A stretch of 13,526 bases of DNA from Candidatus Bathyarchaeota archaeon (GTDB taxonomy: Archaea > Thermoproteota > Bathyarchaeia > Bathyarchaeales > Bathyarchaeaceae). Below the pieces are notes generated by a model, which was not told the origin of the DNA, made no database searches, and worked only from the letters and a program-made list of their open reading frames with translations. The stretch spans positions 1 through 13,526 of the forward strand of contig JAGLRI010000017.1 of NCBI GenBank assembly GCA_023136395.1, written 5' to 3'. Position numbers and translations under genes: made by a program. Within the stretch, counting starts at the first letter, position 1. Each line of letters opens with the position of its first letter. This document shows, one piece after another, positions 1-7,071 of this stretch.

Positions 1-914
1 TGCCCCGCTGCAAACTTTTGCCAAGAATCAACCCAAGTTCCATTTAGAATTACAAAGGGGTGGTCGGCGATTAGGGTTCCCTTTTCTGGGTATATTGCTA
101 CTAACGGATCATTCCATTTCTTTTGGGCTTTTAATGAATTATCGAGAACAACATTCTCATATATTCCAAAAAATTGTATTGCATCAGGACCATTCTCAGC
201 AGCCCAAGCACCTAAGAAACCAGTGCTCTTTCCATAATATATTGCCTTAGACTCAATAGTACTAACTATTTCAATGATGGTCTCGTTCTTCAAGTCTTCA
301 ACTGTCAAGTCTTCGGGCTTTTTGCCGGCAGCTTCAGCAAACTCTAATACGACAGTCATTGTTCCCCCGTTGCTTAGAAGTGGATCGGGATGACCGTAAT
401 TGAAGTCAACTCCATCCATAGCTAATTGATATAAATCCATAAAGCCACTTACCTCACGTTGTTCTATGAATGATCCCCAGCCAGCCAAGACAACTGGGGA
501 GAGAACAAGGGGTGCCCAATCTATTGCAATATCATAATTGTTGCCTGTGACACTACGCCATTTTGTATTGATATAAGGTATCCAAATGCTAGAAGCGGGG
601 CTCCAAACTGCTGGCTTCTCACTTCCATCCAATATTCGGTTAACAGTATCATGAGTCCCAGTTACAATGAGCCTGACATTTACATTTATCTCAAATCTTT
701 CTCTAAACCATTCCTCAAATCTGGGGGTGACTTCTTCAATCCATCCCTGTTTCTCACTTGTATAGAGAAACTCAAACTCGATTAAAGTTGGAATTCCCCC
801 CGTTCCAATTTCTTGTCTTATGCCTGAGTAGAGAAAGGAAACTACTGAAAATGCTGCAAATCCTATCAAGATCCCTGCTAGAAGCAGTAAATAACCCCTT
901 TTTATAAACAGCAT
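1..914 (-). CDS. Membrane-anchored extracellular solute-binding-like protein (3' end outside window)
   Basis: This reading frame is open from ATG at 914 to the left edge (304 codons seen, no stop), so the gene is partial. Residues about 6-28 form one hydrophobic signal/anchor helix after a short Lys/Arg-containing N-terminus. The rest is a soluble, presumably extracytoplasmic domain. Motifs resemble the periplasmic-binding fold found in bacterial-type solute-binding proteins and in VWA-containing relatives: VWSPASS near 103-109, HPDPLLSNGG near 175-184, and HPFVILNGTWV near 285-295. Whether a VWA or other domain follows cannot be seen. A GGGAG Shine-Dalgarno lies just before the ATG. It is divergent from an ABC exporter and may work with it, but that link is inferred only from position. 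The family call is by motif feel; the ligand is unknown. Confidence 0.72.
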   Translation of the reverse strand, partial: MLFIKRGYLLLLAGILIGFAAFSVVSFLYSGIRQEIGTGGIPTLIEFEFLYTSEKQGWIEEVTPRFEEWFRERFEINVNVRLIVTGTHDTVNRILDGSEKPAVWSPASSIWIPYINTKWRSVTGNNYDIAIDWAPLVLSPVVLAGWGSFIEQREVSGFMDLYQLAMDGVDFNYGHPDPLLSNGGTMTVVLEFAEAAGKKPEDLTVEDLKNETIIEIVSTIESKAIYYGKSTGFLGAWAAENGPDAIQFFGIYENVVLDNSLKAQKKWNDPLVAIYPEKGTLIADHPFVILNGTWVDSWQKFAAG

Positions 915-941
915 TATTCTCCCAACTTTAATGCGTCCTCA

Positions 942-969
942 TAATATTACATATCACGTCGTAATGTTA
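942..969. promoter_or_regulatory. Imperfect dyad in the divergent promoter region (solute-binding protein / ABC exporter)
   Basis: TAATATTAC (942-950) and GTAATGTTA (961-969) are inverted with 8 of 9 positions matching, separated by 10 bases. The site lies 28 bp upstream of the minus-strand gene and about 100 bp upstream of the ABC ATPase, where an operator for both would sit. A separate TATA-like TTTAAA is at 1034-1041 on the plus strand, about 30 bp before the ATPase start. The region is AT-rich, so chance is possible. Confidence 0.3.
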
Positions 970-1077
970 ATCGGTTAAATATCTTAATGTAAAACTTTCT
1001 TATTATTATCACATAAAGAAATTAATAAGCTCAATTTAAAATGTAAGTATACTGAACTTTACTATTAAGTGGGAAAG

Positions 1078-1773
1078 ATGAAGGAAAAGGCGATCTCTAC
1101 TTTTTCTCTATGTAAGGAGTATAGGATTGGCGACAGTATAATCAAAGCTATAAATAATATAGATCTTGAAGTTACTATAGGCGAGTTTATTTCTATTTAT
1201 GGACCCTCAGGTGCGGGAAAAACCACGCTTCTTAACCTTATAGGAGCCATTGATACACCCACCAGCGGAAAAATCATTGTTTTTGGACACCACATTAACG
1301 CTTATGATGGCGCTGACGAAGACTTCTTAGCGACATTCCGCGCCACAAATATGGGATTTGTTTTTCAATCCTACAACCTCATTTCCACCCTCACCGCTCT
1401 CGAGAACGTTGCTTTCCCCAACGAGCTAGCCGGTTGGTCGGGAGAACGTTCTCAAAAACGAGCAAAAGAGCTCTTAAAGCTAGTTGGTCTGCTGCATCGG
1501 GCTGACCACCTTCCCATCCAACTTAGCGGGGGAGAACAACAAAGGATTGCCTTTGCTAGAGCTTTAGCCAACAATCCTCCACTATTTCTTGTTGATGAAC
1601 CCACTGGAAATTTGGATGTTGAAACAGGTCTCGAGATTATCAGAATTTTAGAGAAGTTAAAGGTAGAAGGAAAAACGATCATTGCTACTACGCATGATGA
1701 AAGAATCTTGGGGTTGGCAAACCGCATTCTACATCTGAGAAACGGTAGAATTGTGACGGATGTTGGCAAATGA
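1078..1773 (+). CDS. ABC transporter ATP-binding protein, MacB/LolD/FtsE type
   Basis: This is the ATPase of an export-type ABC system that partners the FtsX-like permease directly downstream. Counting from the upstream in-frame GTG at 1069, it has Walker A GPSGAGKTT (45-53), Q-loop Gln (Q100), signature LSGGE (152-156), Walker B LFLVDEP (172-178) and switch His (H209). The 231-234 residue length and the overall pattern fit the MacB/LolD subfamily. ATG at 1078 is chosen because it follows a purine-rich GGGAAAG; GTG at 1069 is an alternative, and a TATA-like box near 1037 would give a very short or leaderless mRNA. The stop overlaps the permease start (ATGA), so the two are translationally coupled. 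Cargo is unknown; relatives move lipoproteins, peptides or drugs, or power mechanotransmission. Confidence 0.93.
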   Translation: MKEKAISTFSLCKEYRIGDSIIKAINNIDLEVTIGEFISIYGPSGAGKTTLLNLIGAIDTPTSGKIIVFGHHINAYDGADEDFLATFRATNMGFVFQSYNLISTLTALENVAFPNELAGWSGERSQKRAKELLKLVGLLHRADHLPIQLSGGEQQRIAFARALANNPPLFLVDEPTGNLDVETGLEIIRILEKLKVEGKTIIATTHDERILGLANRILHLRNGRIVTDVGK

Positions 1774-3629
1774 GTGACCTAGGTTTTCCAATAAAGGATT
1801 TAACCAGAAGAAAATTTCAAACGATCTTAACCATTATGGGTTTGACTCTTTCTACAGCCGCAACAATTTTTCTCGTCACCTTTGGGGAAAGCCTTGGTTT
1901 CCATGTTTTCCTCATAATGGGTGAAAAACTTACTATAGGGTTATCTTATGTGTTTTCTCTCTTAATTATCATAATTGGGATCTTAACCTTCTTGGCAGGA
2001 ATTTTAGTAACGTCTTCTCTTGTTTCTACAAATATGTATGATCGGACTCAAGAAATTGGAATAATGAAGGCAATAGGATGCCTAACCAGCTCAGCAATAA
2101 GTTATTTCATCACTGAGCTATCTATAATGGTATTTACGAGCTGTGTAGCTGGAACTTTTTTAGGAATTTCAGCACGTTATATATGTATTAATGTCTTAAA
2201 TGCACTTGGTTTTTCTATCCCACAAAAACCCATTAATTTATTAGTAGTTCTCCTCGTTTTTTTCGCTTTTGTCATCTCAACTCACCTTCTCGGAGCACGT
2301 CCAATTCTTAAAGCAAATAAGGTAAAGCCAGCTAAAGCTTTATCACCCCTTTTTTCCCTTGAACAAACTGCAACATTAAAAGGACCTGTATTTTCAAAGA
2401 GGGGTTTCACCTTCAAAGTGGCGTTTCGAAGCTTAATGAGAAAAAAATTTGTGACCCTTCAAGCAATAATTTGCCTCTCAGCTGTTTTATGCTTAATAAC
2501 TGTAACCGTAGCTAGCGGAATGATCGCGAACCAAACAACCCAGAACTACGTTGAAAGAGCCATCGGCAGAGACGTGATTCTCATCGCTCATACCAATCTT
2601 TCTAGGCAATATGAAAACTTGCTATCCCGATTCTTTGAGGAAAAACCGATAGAACAAATCAACTATTCTGATCCAGAATATTTCATTGATGAGTCTCTTG
2701 TGACGGAATTAAATTCTATTCCAAAAGTTATTCAGGTTGATCCTCGAATTATTTTTGAGACAACAATAGTCGAGGTTCCTAGCATAGTCATAGATCCAGA
2801 AGAGGAGGAACCATACAGAATAATTGGTGACAGCAGATCAAGAAAGACTTTCGTTATAGGCATAGACACAGAACACGTTATCAATAAATGGTTGATTGAG
2901 GGAAGCGTTCTCAATAGTACTGATATCTATTCTGCCCTTATCGGCGACTCATTAGCATATCAAAACTTTGATGATGCTCAAAAACAAAGCGTCCTGATAT
3001 TCAACGAGAAGTTCAAAATAGCCGGGGTATGTTTAGATCCCCTCAACAATGGAGATGTGGTATATGTGCCCCTAAAACCCCTTCAAGACTTCACTAAAAG
3101 TTCTGGCTATAATCTCCTTCTACTCAAAATCGATCCTACAAACCGCTCAAAAATAATTACCGAAATAGAAAACAGAATTTCTGGGAAAGCTTTAGATTAT
3201 TTAGAGCTAAACACGATATTGGATAAACACCTCGTTTTCCTCAACAGCATATGGTCCCTCATCATGGCTCTACCTCTCTTCTCTCTGGTGACCGCTTCTC
3301 TTAGCCTTCTCAGCTTTATGATGCTATCCATCACCACAGGTCAACAGCGAGAACTCGGCATCATGAGGGCTTTGGGCGCTAAACCTAGAACCATTTTGAA
3401 AATCATCTTTTCGCAGGTCTTACTTATTATACTAACAAGTGGAGCTATAGGTATTTCTACAGGATTCATTCTTACGTGGTTTTTCCTCATTCTAGAAGCT
3501 GTAATTTCTCCATTTACAATTGCCGTCATTATAGGATGGTTACTTCTTTCTCTAACCTTAATCTGTCTAACTAGTTTATACCCCGCTGTGAGGATCACAA
3601 AAAAATCCATTGCCCAAATAATCTCTTAG
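1770..3629 (+). CDS. ABC transporter permease with two FtsX-type units
   Basis: This 619-residue integral membrane protein pairs with the upstream ATPase through a 4-base ATGA overlap. Hydrophobic segments are seen near 17-37, 56-83, 113-135, 157-178, 228-250, 494-521, 548-572 and 580-605. Two copies of the cytoplasmic FtsX coupling motif are present: DRTQEIGIMKAIG (91-103) and GQQRELGIMRALGA (524-537). The second unit carries a large extracytoplasmic domain of about 240 residues (about 250-490) between its first and second helices. The first unit has only a short linker there (about 38-55), so the protein is asymmetric, effectively two FtsX repeats with one sensor/periplasmic domain. It is expected in the cytoplasmic membrane. 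Substrate cannot be told from sequence. The convergent neighbour starts 82 bp past the stop, with T-rich DNA between that could terminate transcription. Confidence 0.9.
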   Translation: MSDLGFPIKDLTRRKFQTILTIMGLTLSTAATIFLVTFGESLGFHVFLIMGEKLTIGLSYVFSLLIIIIGILTFLAGILVTSSLVSTNMYDRTQEIGIMKAIGCLTSSAISYFITELSIMVFTSCVAGTFLGISARYICINVLNALGFSIPQKPINLLVVLLVFFAFVISTHLLGARPILKANKVKPAKALSPLFSLEQTATLKGPVFSKRGFTFKVAFRSLMRKKFVTLQAIICLSAVLCLITVTVASGMIANQTTQNYVERAIGRDVILIAHTNLSRQYENLLSRFFEEKPIEQINYSDPEYFIDESLVTELNSIPKVIQVDPRIIFETTIVEVPSIVIDPEEEEPYRIIGDSRSRKTFVIGIDTEHVINKWLIEGSVLNSTDIYSALIGDSLAYQNFDDAQKQSVLIFNEKFKIAGVCLDPLNNGDVVYVPLKPLQDFTKSSGYNLLLLKIDPTNRSKIITEIENRISGKALDYLELNTILDKHLVFLNSIWSLIMALPLFSLVTASLSLLSFMMLSITTGQQRELGIMRALGAKPRTILKIIFSQVLLIILTSGAIGISTGFILTWFFLILEAVISPFTIAVIIGWLLLSLTLICLTSLYPAVRITKKSIAQIIS

Positions 3630-3711
3630 TCAGAAACCTTTAGGTATATTTTCTTACAAAACATGTTTTATTACGGAAAGATTAAAACAAAGGACGCAAG
3701 ATCTTAAAAAA

Positions 3712-4254
3712 TTAAGCACGTCTTTGCATGAATTGAAAAATTTTATTAATTAGAACGGTGTGAAGGAAATCCCTATTCTCATTTGTTACTTCAATAATTT
3801 TTGCATCTACTTTTATTTTATTAATCAACAAATCTTGTGTTCTATAGTGTATTGTTCCTATCATTGGCTTCTTACTATTTATTACCCCAATTACTGCGTT
3901 TTTAAAATCAGTCGAAAACAACTCCATTGGTCCTATCTCATCTACAATAATAATGTCAGCTTCCTCTACCGCTTTAATAATAGAACTCACACCAATATTG
4001 TTTAAATCACTTAAGTTGACACGATATTTACCCACCCTAGGACCAACCATCTGGTTTATGTGAGCTAACCATCCCTTCATTCCAGTTGCCAAGTCAACTA
4101 TTTCAAATCCCATCCGAACTCCTCCTTTCCGAAATTCCTGACTCACCATACCACCAATTTTATAACCTTTAGCCCTCAAGATCTCCACAGCTTTAAGAAG
4201 AACACTTGTCTTACCTACACCCGATCGTCCAGTCAAGAATATTAGCCGATCCAA
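3712..4254 (-). CDS. Nucleoside-triphosphatase, THEP1 family
   Basis: A 180-residue P-loop NTPase typical of archaea. Walker A GRSGVGKT is at 9-16, Walker B IIIVDEIGPMELFS at about 101-114, and the family-typical TNENRD near 157-162. THEP1 proteins hydrolyse NTPs slowly in vitro; their cellular role is unsettled, and links to nucleotide or RNA metabolism have been proposed. The start is TTG at 4254: an in-frame TGA lies two codons upstream and GGTGAG stands at Shine-Dalgarno distance. It lies 97 bp after thiI on the same strand and may be the last gene of the SepCysS-thiI group, although the gap would also allow its own promoter. Length and motifs are complete. Confidence 0.9.
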   Translation of the reverse strand: MDRLIFLTGRSGVGKTSVLLKAVEILRAKGYKIGGMVSQEFRKGGVRMGFEIVDLATGMKGWLAHINQMVGPRVGKYRVNLSDLNNIGVSSIIKAVEEADIIIVDEIGPMELFSTDFKNAVIGVINSKKPMIGTIHYRTQDLLINKIKVDAKIIEVTNENRDFLHTVLINKIFQFMQRRA

Positions 4255-4351
4255 ATTTACTCACCAAGAATTTATTGTTGCTAATCCCCTCATTTTATCT
4301 CTAATGAATAATCAACATTTTTTACAGTAACATTTTGTTTGTGCGTATATT

Positions 4352-5554
4352 TTACAAATTTACGATTCTAAGCGAATTAATTGATCTTTCAACAATTTCC
4401 TCTATGTTCAACTCTTTCTCAGCTTCCAACAGTTTTTGCGGGTCAGCTGAGGTTGTAGGCTTCCTCGGAAATGCTGTGCACTCCTTCGCTCTCTGGGTTG
4501 AAACTTCATATGTTCCGATTTTTCGTGCTATTTGTTCTGTTTCCGTTTTGTCAAAACCTAGAAGCGGTCTATGTATGGGATATTTCACTGCTGCTGTAGT
4601 TAACACTCGTAGGTTTCGTAGTGTTTGGCTAGCTTGCTCACCAATGGCGTCCCCCGTTACGATTCCTTCTGCCCCTTCCATGTCTGCTATTCGTTCTGCA
4701 ACGCGATACATCATGCGTTTACAAAGGATACACGTTAATCGCTCATTGCACTTTTCCTTTAACTCAGTAAGTGTTTGACCGTGTGGAACAACGTACATCC
4801 TTCTCTGGAAGCCTATTGCCCAATCGAATAAGACTTTAGCGGCATTTAAGGCTCTCTCGGTTGTACTTTCATCCGTAAACGACGTGTTATCAAAATAAAT
4901 GGGGACTATCGGACATCCCCTTTTCATTATTAACCAGTAGGCAACAGGGGAATCTATACCTCCACTCAACAAGCAAACTGCTTTCGGCTGTGTACCGAGG
5001 GGTAATCCACCTACTCCCTTAATAGTCTCGGTGTATATGAAAGCTCTGTCTTCTCTAATTTCGATGCCTACTTCTACATCCGGATTTTCCAAATCTACCC
5101 TCAAATTTAGTTCTGAAAGTTTGGTTAATATCTGGTGTCCGACTTCTCTGCAGATATCTAAACTCGTATATGGGTGATCTCCAACTCTTCTACACCTAAC
5201 TGCAAATGTGTTTCCTCTATGGAGTGCAGAATTTGCTACAAATAGGCTCTTAGTGACTACGTCACTAATTTTTGATGTTGTCTCAAAAGCGGGAGAAAGA
5301 GAGGATATTCCAAACACTTTAGAGAGCTTCAATGAAGCTTCCTTTGTTATGGATGTTTTCAAGTAAATTCTGCCATATTTTTTGATGACATTAGTGTATT
5401 TAATTTTATTGTAGTTTAACACGTTCTCTATATTGTTCCGTAAACGACGCTCATATATTCTTCTTGTCCATTCACCTTTTATTCCTATTTCTCCACCGTA
5501 TCTAACGATTATAGAGTCAGAAGTGGGTAATTTTGTGTTTTGAGAATTCTGCAA
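4352..5554 (-). CDS. thiI: tRNA 4-thiouridine synthase ThiI (rhodanese-free archaeal form)
   Basis: ThiI adenylates U8 of tRNA and inserts sulfur to make 4-thiouridine; some homologues also serve thiamine thiazole synthesis. The 400-residue protein has the N-terminal ferredoxin-like/THUMP part (about 15-180), then a PP-loop ATPase with LLSGGIDSPVAYW (195-207). No C-terminal rhodanese domain is present, unlike E. coli ThiI. A CxxC pair (C275, C278) in LTCILCKR and a later Cys (C359, in ECTAFPRKP) match the three cysteines that in methanogen ThiI are reported to hold an Fe-S cluster and to use sulfide as donor. The start is TTG at 5554, with AGGGA about 6 bases upstream. Only 13 bases separate it from the SepCysS stop, so the two are almost certainly co-transcribed. 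Confidence 0.95.
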   Translation of the reverse strand: MQNSQNTKLPTSDSIIVRYGGEIGIKGEWTRRIYERRLRNNIENVLNYNKIKYTNVIKKYGRIYLKTSITKEASLKLSKVFGISSLSPAFETTSKISDVVTKSLFVANSALHRGNTFAVRCRRVGDHPYTSLDICREVGHQILTKLSELNLRVDLENPDVEVGIEIREDRAFIYTETIKGVGGLPLGTQPKAVCLLSGGIDSPVAYWLIMKRGCPIVPIYFDNTSFTDESTTERALNAAKVLFDWAIGFQRRMYVVPHGQTLTELKEKCNERLTCILCKRMMYRVAERIADMEGAEGIVTGDAIGEQASQTLRNLRVLTTAAVKYPIHRPLLGFDKTETEQIARKIGTYEVSTQRAKECTAFPRKPTTSADPQKLLEAEKELNIEEIVERSINSLRIVNL

Positions 5555-5567
5555 AAGAGATCCCTTT

Positions 5568-6005
5568 TTAGATAATTGTTAATCCATATTTCTGAGCTAT
5601 CTCTTGGAAAGCATTGGCTACGTACCTTATCTGATCCCACGATAAACCGTATGTGTTAAATTTGAAGTGCTTCGTTAAGCCCGCTTGGATGCCAACAATT
5701 TTTCTCTCCTTCAATTCATTATAAAGGAAGAAACCTCTTCGTTTGTGACTTTCTGAAACGCTATAAAAGCCGGGTGTTTCCATATTTATTAATGTATGTT
5801 GTTTCGGTTTGATTCCTAACTGTTTTGTGTCCTTAATCCTTTTCATTTGTTCAATTAAGTATCGAGCCTTTTTGATCTCTTCTCCCCAATGTTGAACCCG
5901 TTTCACAATATTTGGAAAAGACGCCATCAAAGTGAGGAGTGGAGTCCCCATATTTGTACAACCAAGCAGACCTAACTCTTTTACTGGAAACTTTCGTACC
6001 TCCAA
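5568..6005 (-). CDS. pscS: SepCysS C-terminal fragment (downstream of frameshift)
   Basis: This is the C-terminal part of O-phosphoseryl-tRNA:Cys-tRNA synthase, in a different frame from the N-terminal part and overlapping it by 25 bases. The reading frame opens at a TTG at 6005, directly preceded in frame by TGA; this is unlikely to be a true start. Sequence continuity is clear: the N-terminal piece runs to ...KIVGD, and this frame continues EVRKFPVKELGLLGC. Adding one T in GATTGG gives VGD-L-EVRKF, which lines up with the family pattern VGDxxxRKF. C16 of this fragment (LLGC) corresponds to the third conserved Cys of SepCysS, C247 in the Methanocaldococcus enzyme. No PLP lysine lies in this piece. 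Together the two pieces make about 402 residues, near the usual family length. It overlaps nothing downstream; thiI follows after 13 bases. Confidence 0.85.
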   Translation of the reverse strand: MEVRKFPVKELGLLGCTNMGTPLLTLMASFPNIVKRVQHWGEEIKKARYLIEQMKRIKDTKQLGIKPKQHTLINMETPGFYSVSESHKRRGFFLYNELKERKIVGIQAGLTKHFKFNTYGLSWDQIRYVANAFQEIAQKYGLTII

Positions 6006-6778
6006 TCACCAACAATTTTTGACCTTACCAAGATTTTATCTGCCATTTCCTCAGTCATTGCCAATATCCCTGTAGGTCCACTCGCTGCCCAGCTCTTATG
6101 ACCACTGCCGACTAGTATGTCGACTCCCAAGGCTTCGCCATCAACTGGCATCACACCCGCTGTATACGCTGCATTGAGCAATAAGGGTACACCATACTCT
6201 TTACATATTTTACCAACAACCTCAACATGGTTTAGGTTTCCATAAAGATAATCAACATGAGTGAGGAGAACTACAGTAGGCATTTTTCCTACCTCTTGCT
6301 TCACCTCCTCTATCTTTTCAGCATAGCCTTCTACGTTTACCTTATACTCTGGATAACCACTATTAGGAACCTCTTTTATCCTTAATCCAACTGCTTCAGC
6401 AGCTAAATACGTTGAACAATGAGCAAGACTGTCAACAACTACATAATCACCAGTTTCACTTAGCATAGAAAATGCGATTAACTTCGCTCCTCTACATCCT
6501 GCCACGATCCTTCCAACATCCATATTTAAAAATTTAGCAAGGTCCTCTAAAAAGTCATAAACCGGAGGTCTCTTAATCATATCAATTCTAGCTGCTTTTG
6601 GTGGGCACCAATCACAAACTGAGTATCCATCCCCAAACTCTAACAGGGCTTTTCTCGCTGCCTCAGTAAGAACCCCACCTCTCTGAATGGGATTAAGGTT
6701 TATGTACCTTTCCTCTGAAAAGTCTCGCTTGAGATGCTCGTATTGTTGCAACCTGTTTTTAGGTATCGTTAACCTCAT
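5981..6778 (-). CDS. pscS: Sep-tRNA:Cys-tRNA synthase (SepCysS), N-terminal fragment ended early by frameshift
   Basis: SepCysS is a PLP enzyme that converts O-phosphoseryl-tRNA-Cys, made by SepRS, to Cys-tRNA-Cys with an external sulfur donor. Family marks: NLNPIQRGGVLTE (28-40), the YSVCDWC pair (C55, C58) that carries persulfide or cluster sulfur, and GSGHKSW with the PLP lysine K228. The frame is normal to VGD (258) and then reads out-of-family residues WRYESFQ to a stop, while the genuine continuation is in the next frame. A one-base loss at 6002-6007 explains it. That could be a sequencing or assembly error, a recent mutation or, less likely, programmed -1 slippage. The ATG at 6778 abuts GGAGGG, an unusually short Shine-Dalgarno spacing. 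A TATA-like box lies about 30-40 bp upstream. The tRNA-Cys-like gene is 84 bp upstream. Confidence 0.92.
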   Translation of the reverse strand: MRLTIPKNRLQQYEHLKRDFSEERYINLNPIQRGGVLTEAARKALLEFGDGYSVCDWCPPKAARIDMIKRPPVYDFLEDLAKFLNMDVGRIVAGCRGAKLIAFSMLSETGDYVVVDSLAHCSTYLAAEAVGLRIKEVPNSGYPEYKVNVEGYAEKIEEVKQEVGKMPTVVLLTHVDYLYGNLNHVEVVGKICKEYGVPLLLNAAYTAGVMPVDGEALGVDILVGSGHKSWAASGPTGILAMTEEMADKILVRSKIVGDWRYESFQ

Positions 6779-6806
6779 CCCTCCAAAATTGTTCTACACT
6801 AATTAA

Positions 6807-6818
6807 ATCATATATAGT
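6807..6818 (-). promoter_or_regulatory. TATA-like promoter element for SepCysS
   Basis: On the minus strand, GAGAAAC followed by TATATATGA resembles an archaeal BRE/TATA pair. It would start transcription roughly 10 bases before the SepCysS ATG, giving a short leader that holds GGAGGG. This means SepCysS need not depend on read-through from the tRNA gene. Based on motif and spacing only. Confidence 0.4.
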
Positions 6819-6862
6819 TTCTCGCGTTTTTTCACAAACTTGTTCATACTCAACACTTTTAA

Positions 6863-6935
6863 GAGTTGGGAGAGAATTTGAACCCCTGGTCAACGGTCTG
6901 CATCCGTTTGCCTAAGCCACTCTGTTACCCCTACT
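6863..6935 (-). tRNA. tRNA-Cys (anticodon GCA), divergent or possibly degenerate
   Basis: A 73-base tRNA-like sequence. The acceptor strands AGTAGGG and CCCAACT pair in 6 of 7 positions (A4-A69 mismatch). The anticodon stem AACGG/CCGTT is perfect around a 7-base loop ATGCAGA, with U33, anticodon GCA (6901-6899) and G37. The T-arm is AGGGG-TTCAAAT-TCTCT, five pairs with two G-U. The D-loop has the expected AG...GG...A pattern, but its stem is poor: in the register I can draw, ACAG opposite AGGC gives only C11-G24. The base after the acceptor is C, whereas tRNA-Cys usually has U73. No CCA is encoded and no intron is apparent. A TATA box sits about 30 bp upstream, which supports a transcribed gene. 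A tRNA pseudogene remains possible. Neighbouring SepCysS acts on tRNA-Cys, which strengthens the identity call. Confidence 0.68.
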
Positions 6936-6962
6936 TCTCAAATTGGAAAGCATATTAGATGG

Positions 6963-6972
6963 TTATAAATTT
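6963..6972 (-). promoter_or_regulatory. TATA-like promoter for the tRNA-Cys-like gene
   Basis: The minus strand reads AAATTTATAA, preceded by CGAAA as a possible BRE. Its centre is about 30 bp before the mature 5' end of the tRNA, the normal archaeal spacing for a tRNA promoter. Seen by motif and distance only. Confidence 0.5.
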
Positions 6973-7071
6973 TCGTTGAGTATCACTTGTTAAAACCTAT
7001 CGAAAAGTACATAACATAATTGTAGTGGGGAAATTATTATGCGTGTTTTTTATCAATATAGTAATTAGGAG

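Noticed and set aside
4335..4778. 147-codon plus-strand ORF
   Set aside because: It lies antisense to the well-supported ThiI gene and shows no recognisable motif.
5990..6015. Programmed -1 frameshifting in SepCysS
   Set aside because: There is no X-XXY-YYZ slippery heptamer, and the only SD-like GGAGG lies at or after the shift rather than upstream of it. A lost base is simpler, although recoding is not formally excluded.
6844..6870. Hairpin of the tRNA 3' strand with its trailer (CAACTCTT / AAGTGTTG, one mismatch)
   Set aside because: It could be a terminator or an alternative tRNA fold, but it is short, mismatched and not followed by a T-run on the transcribed strand.
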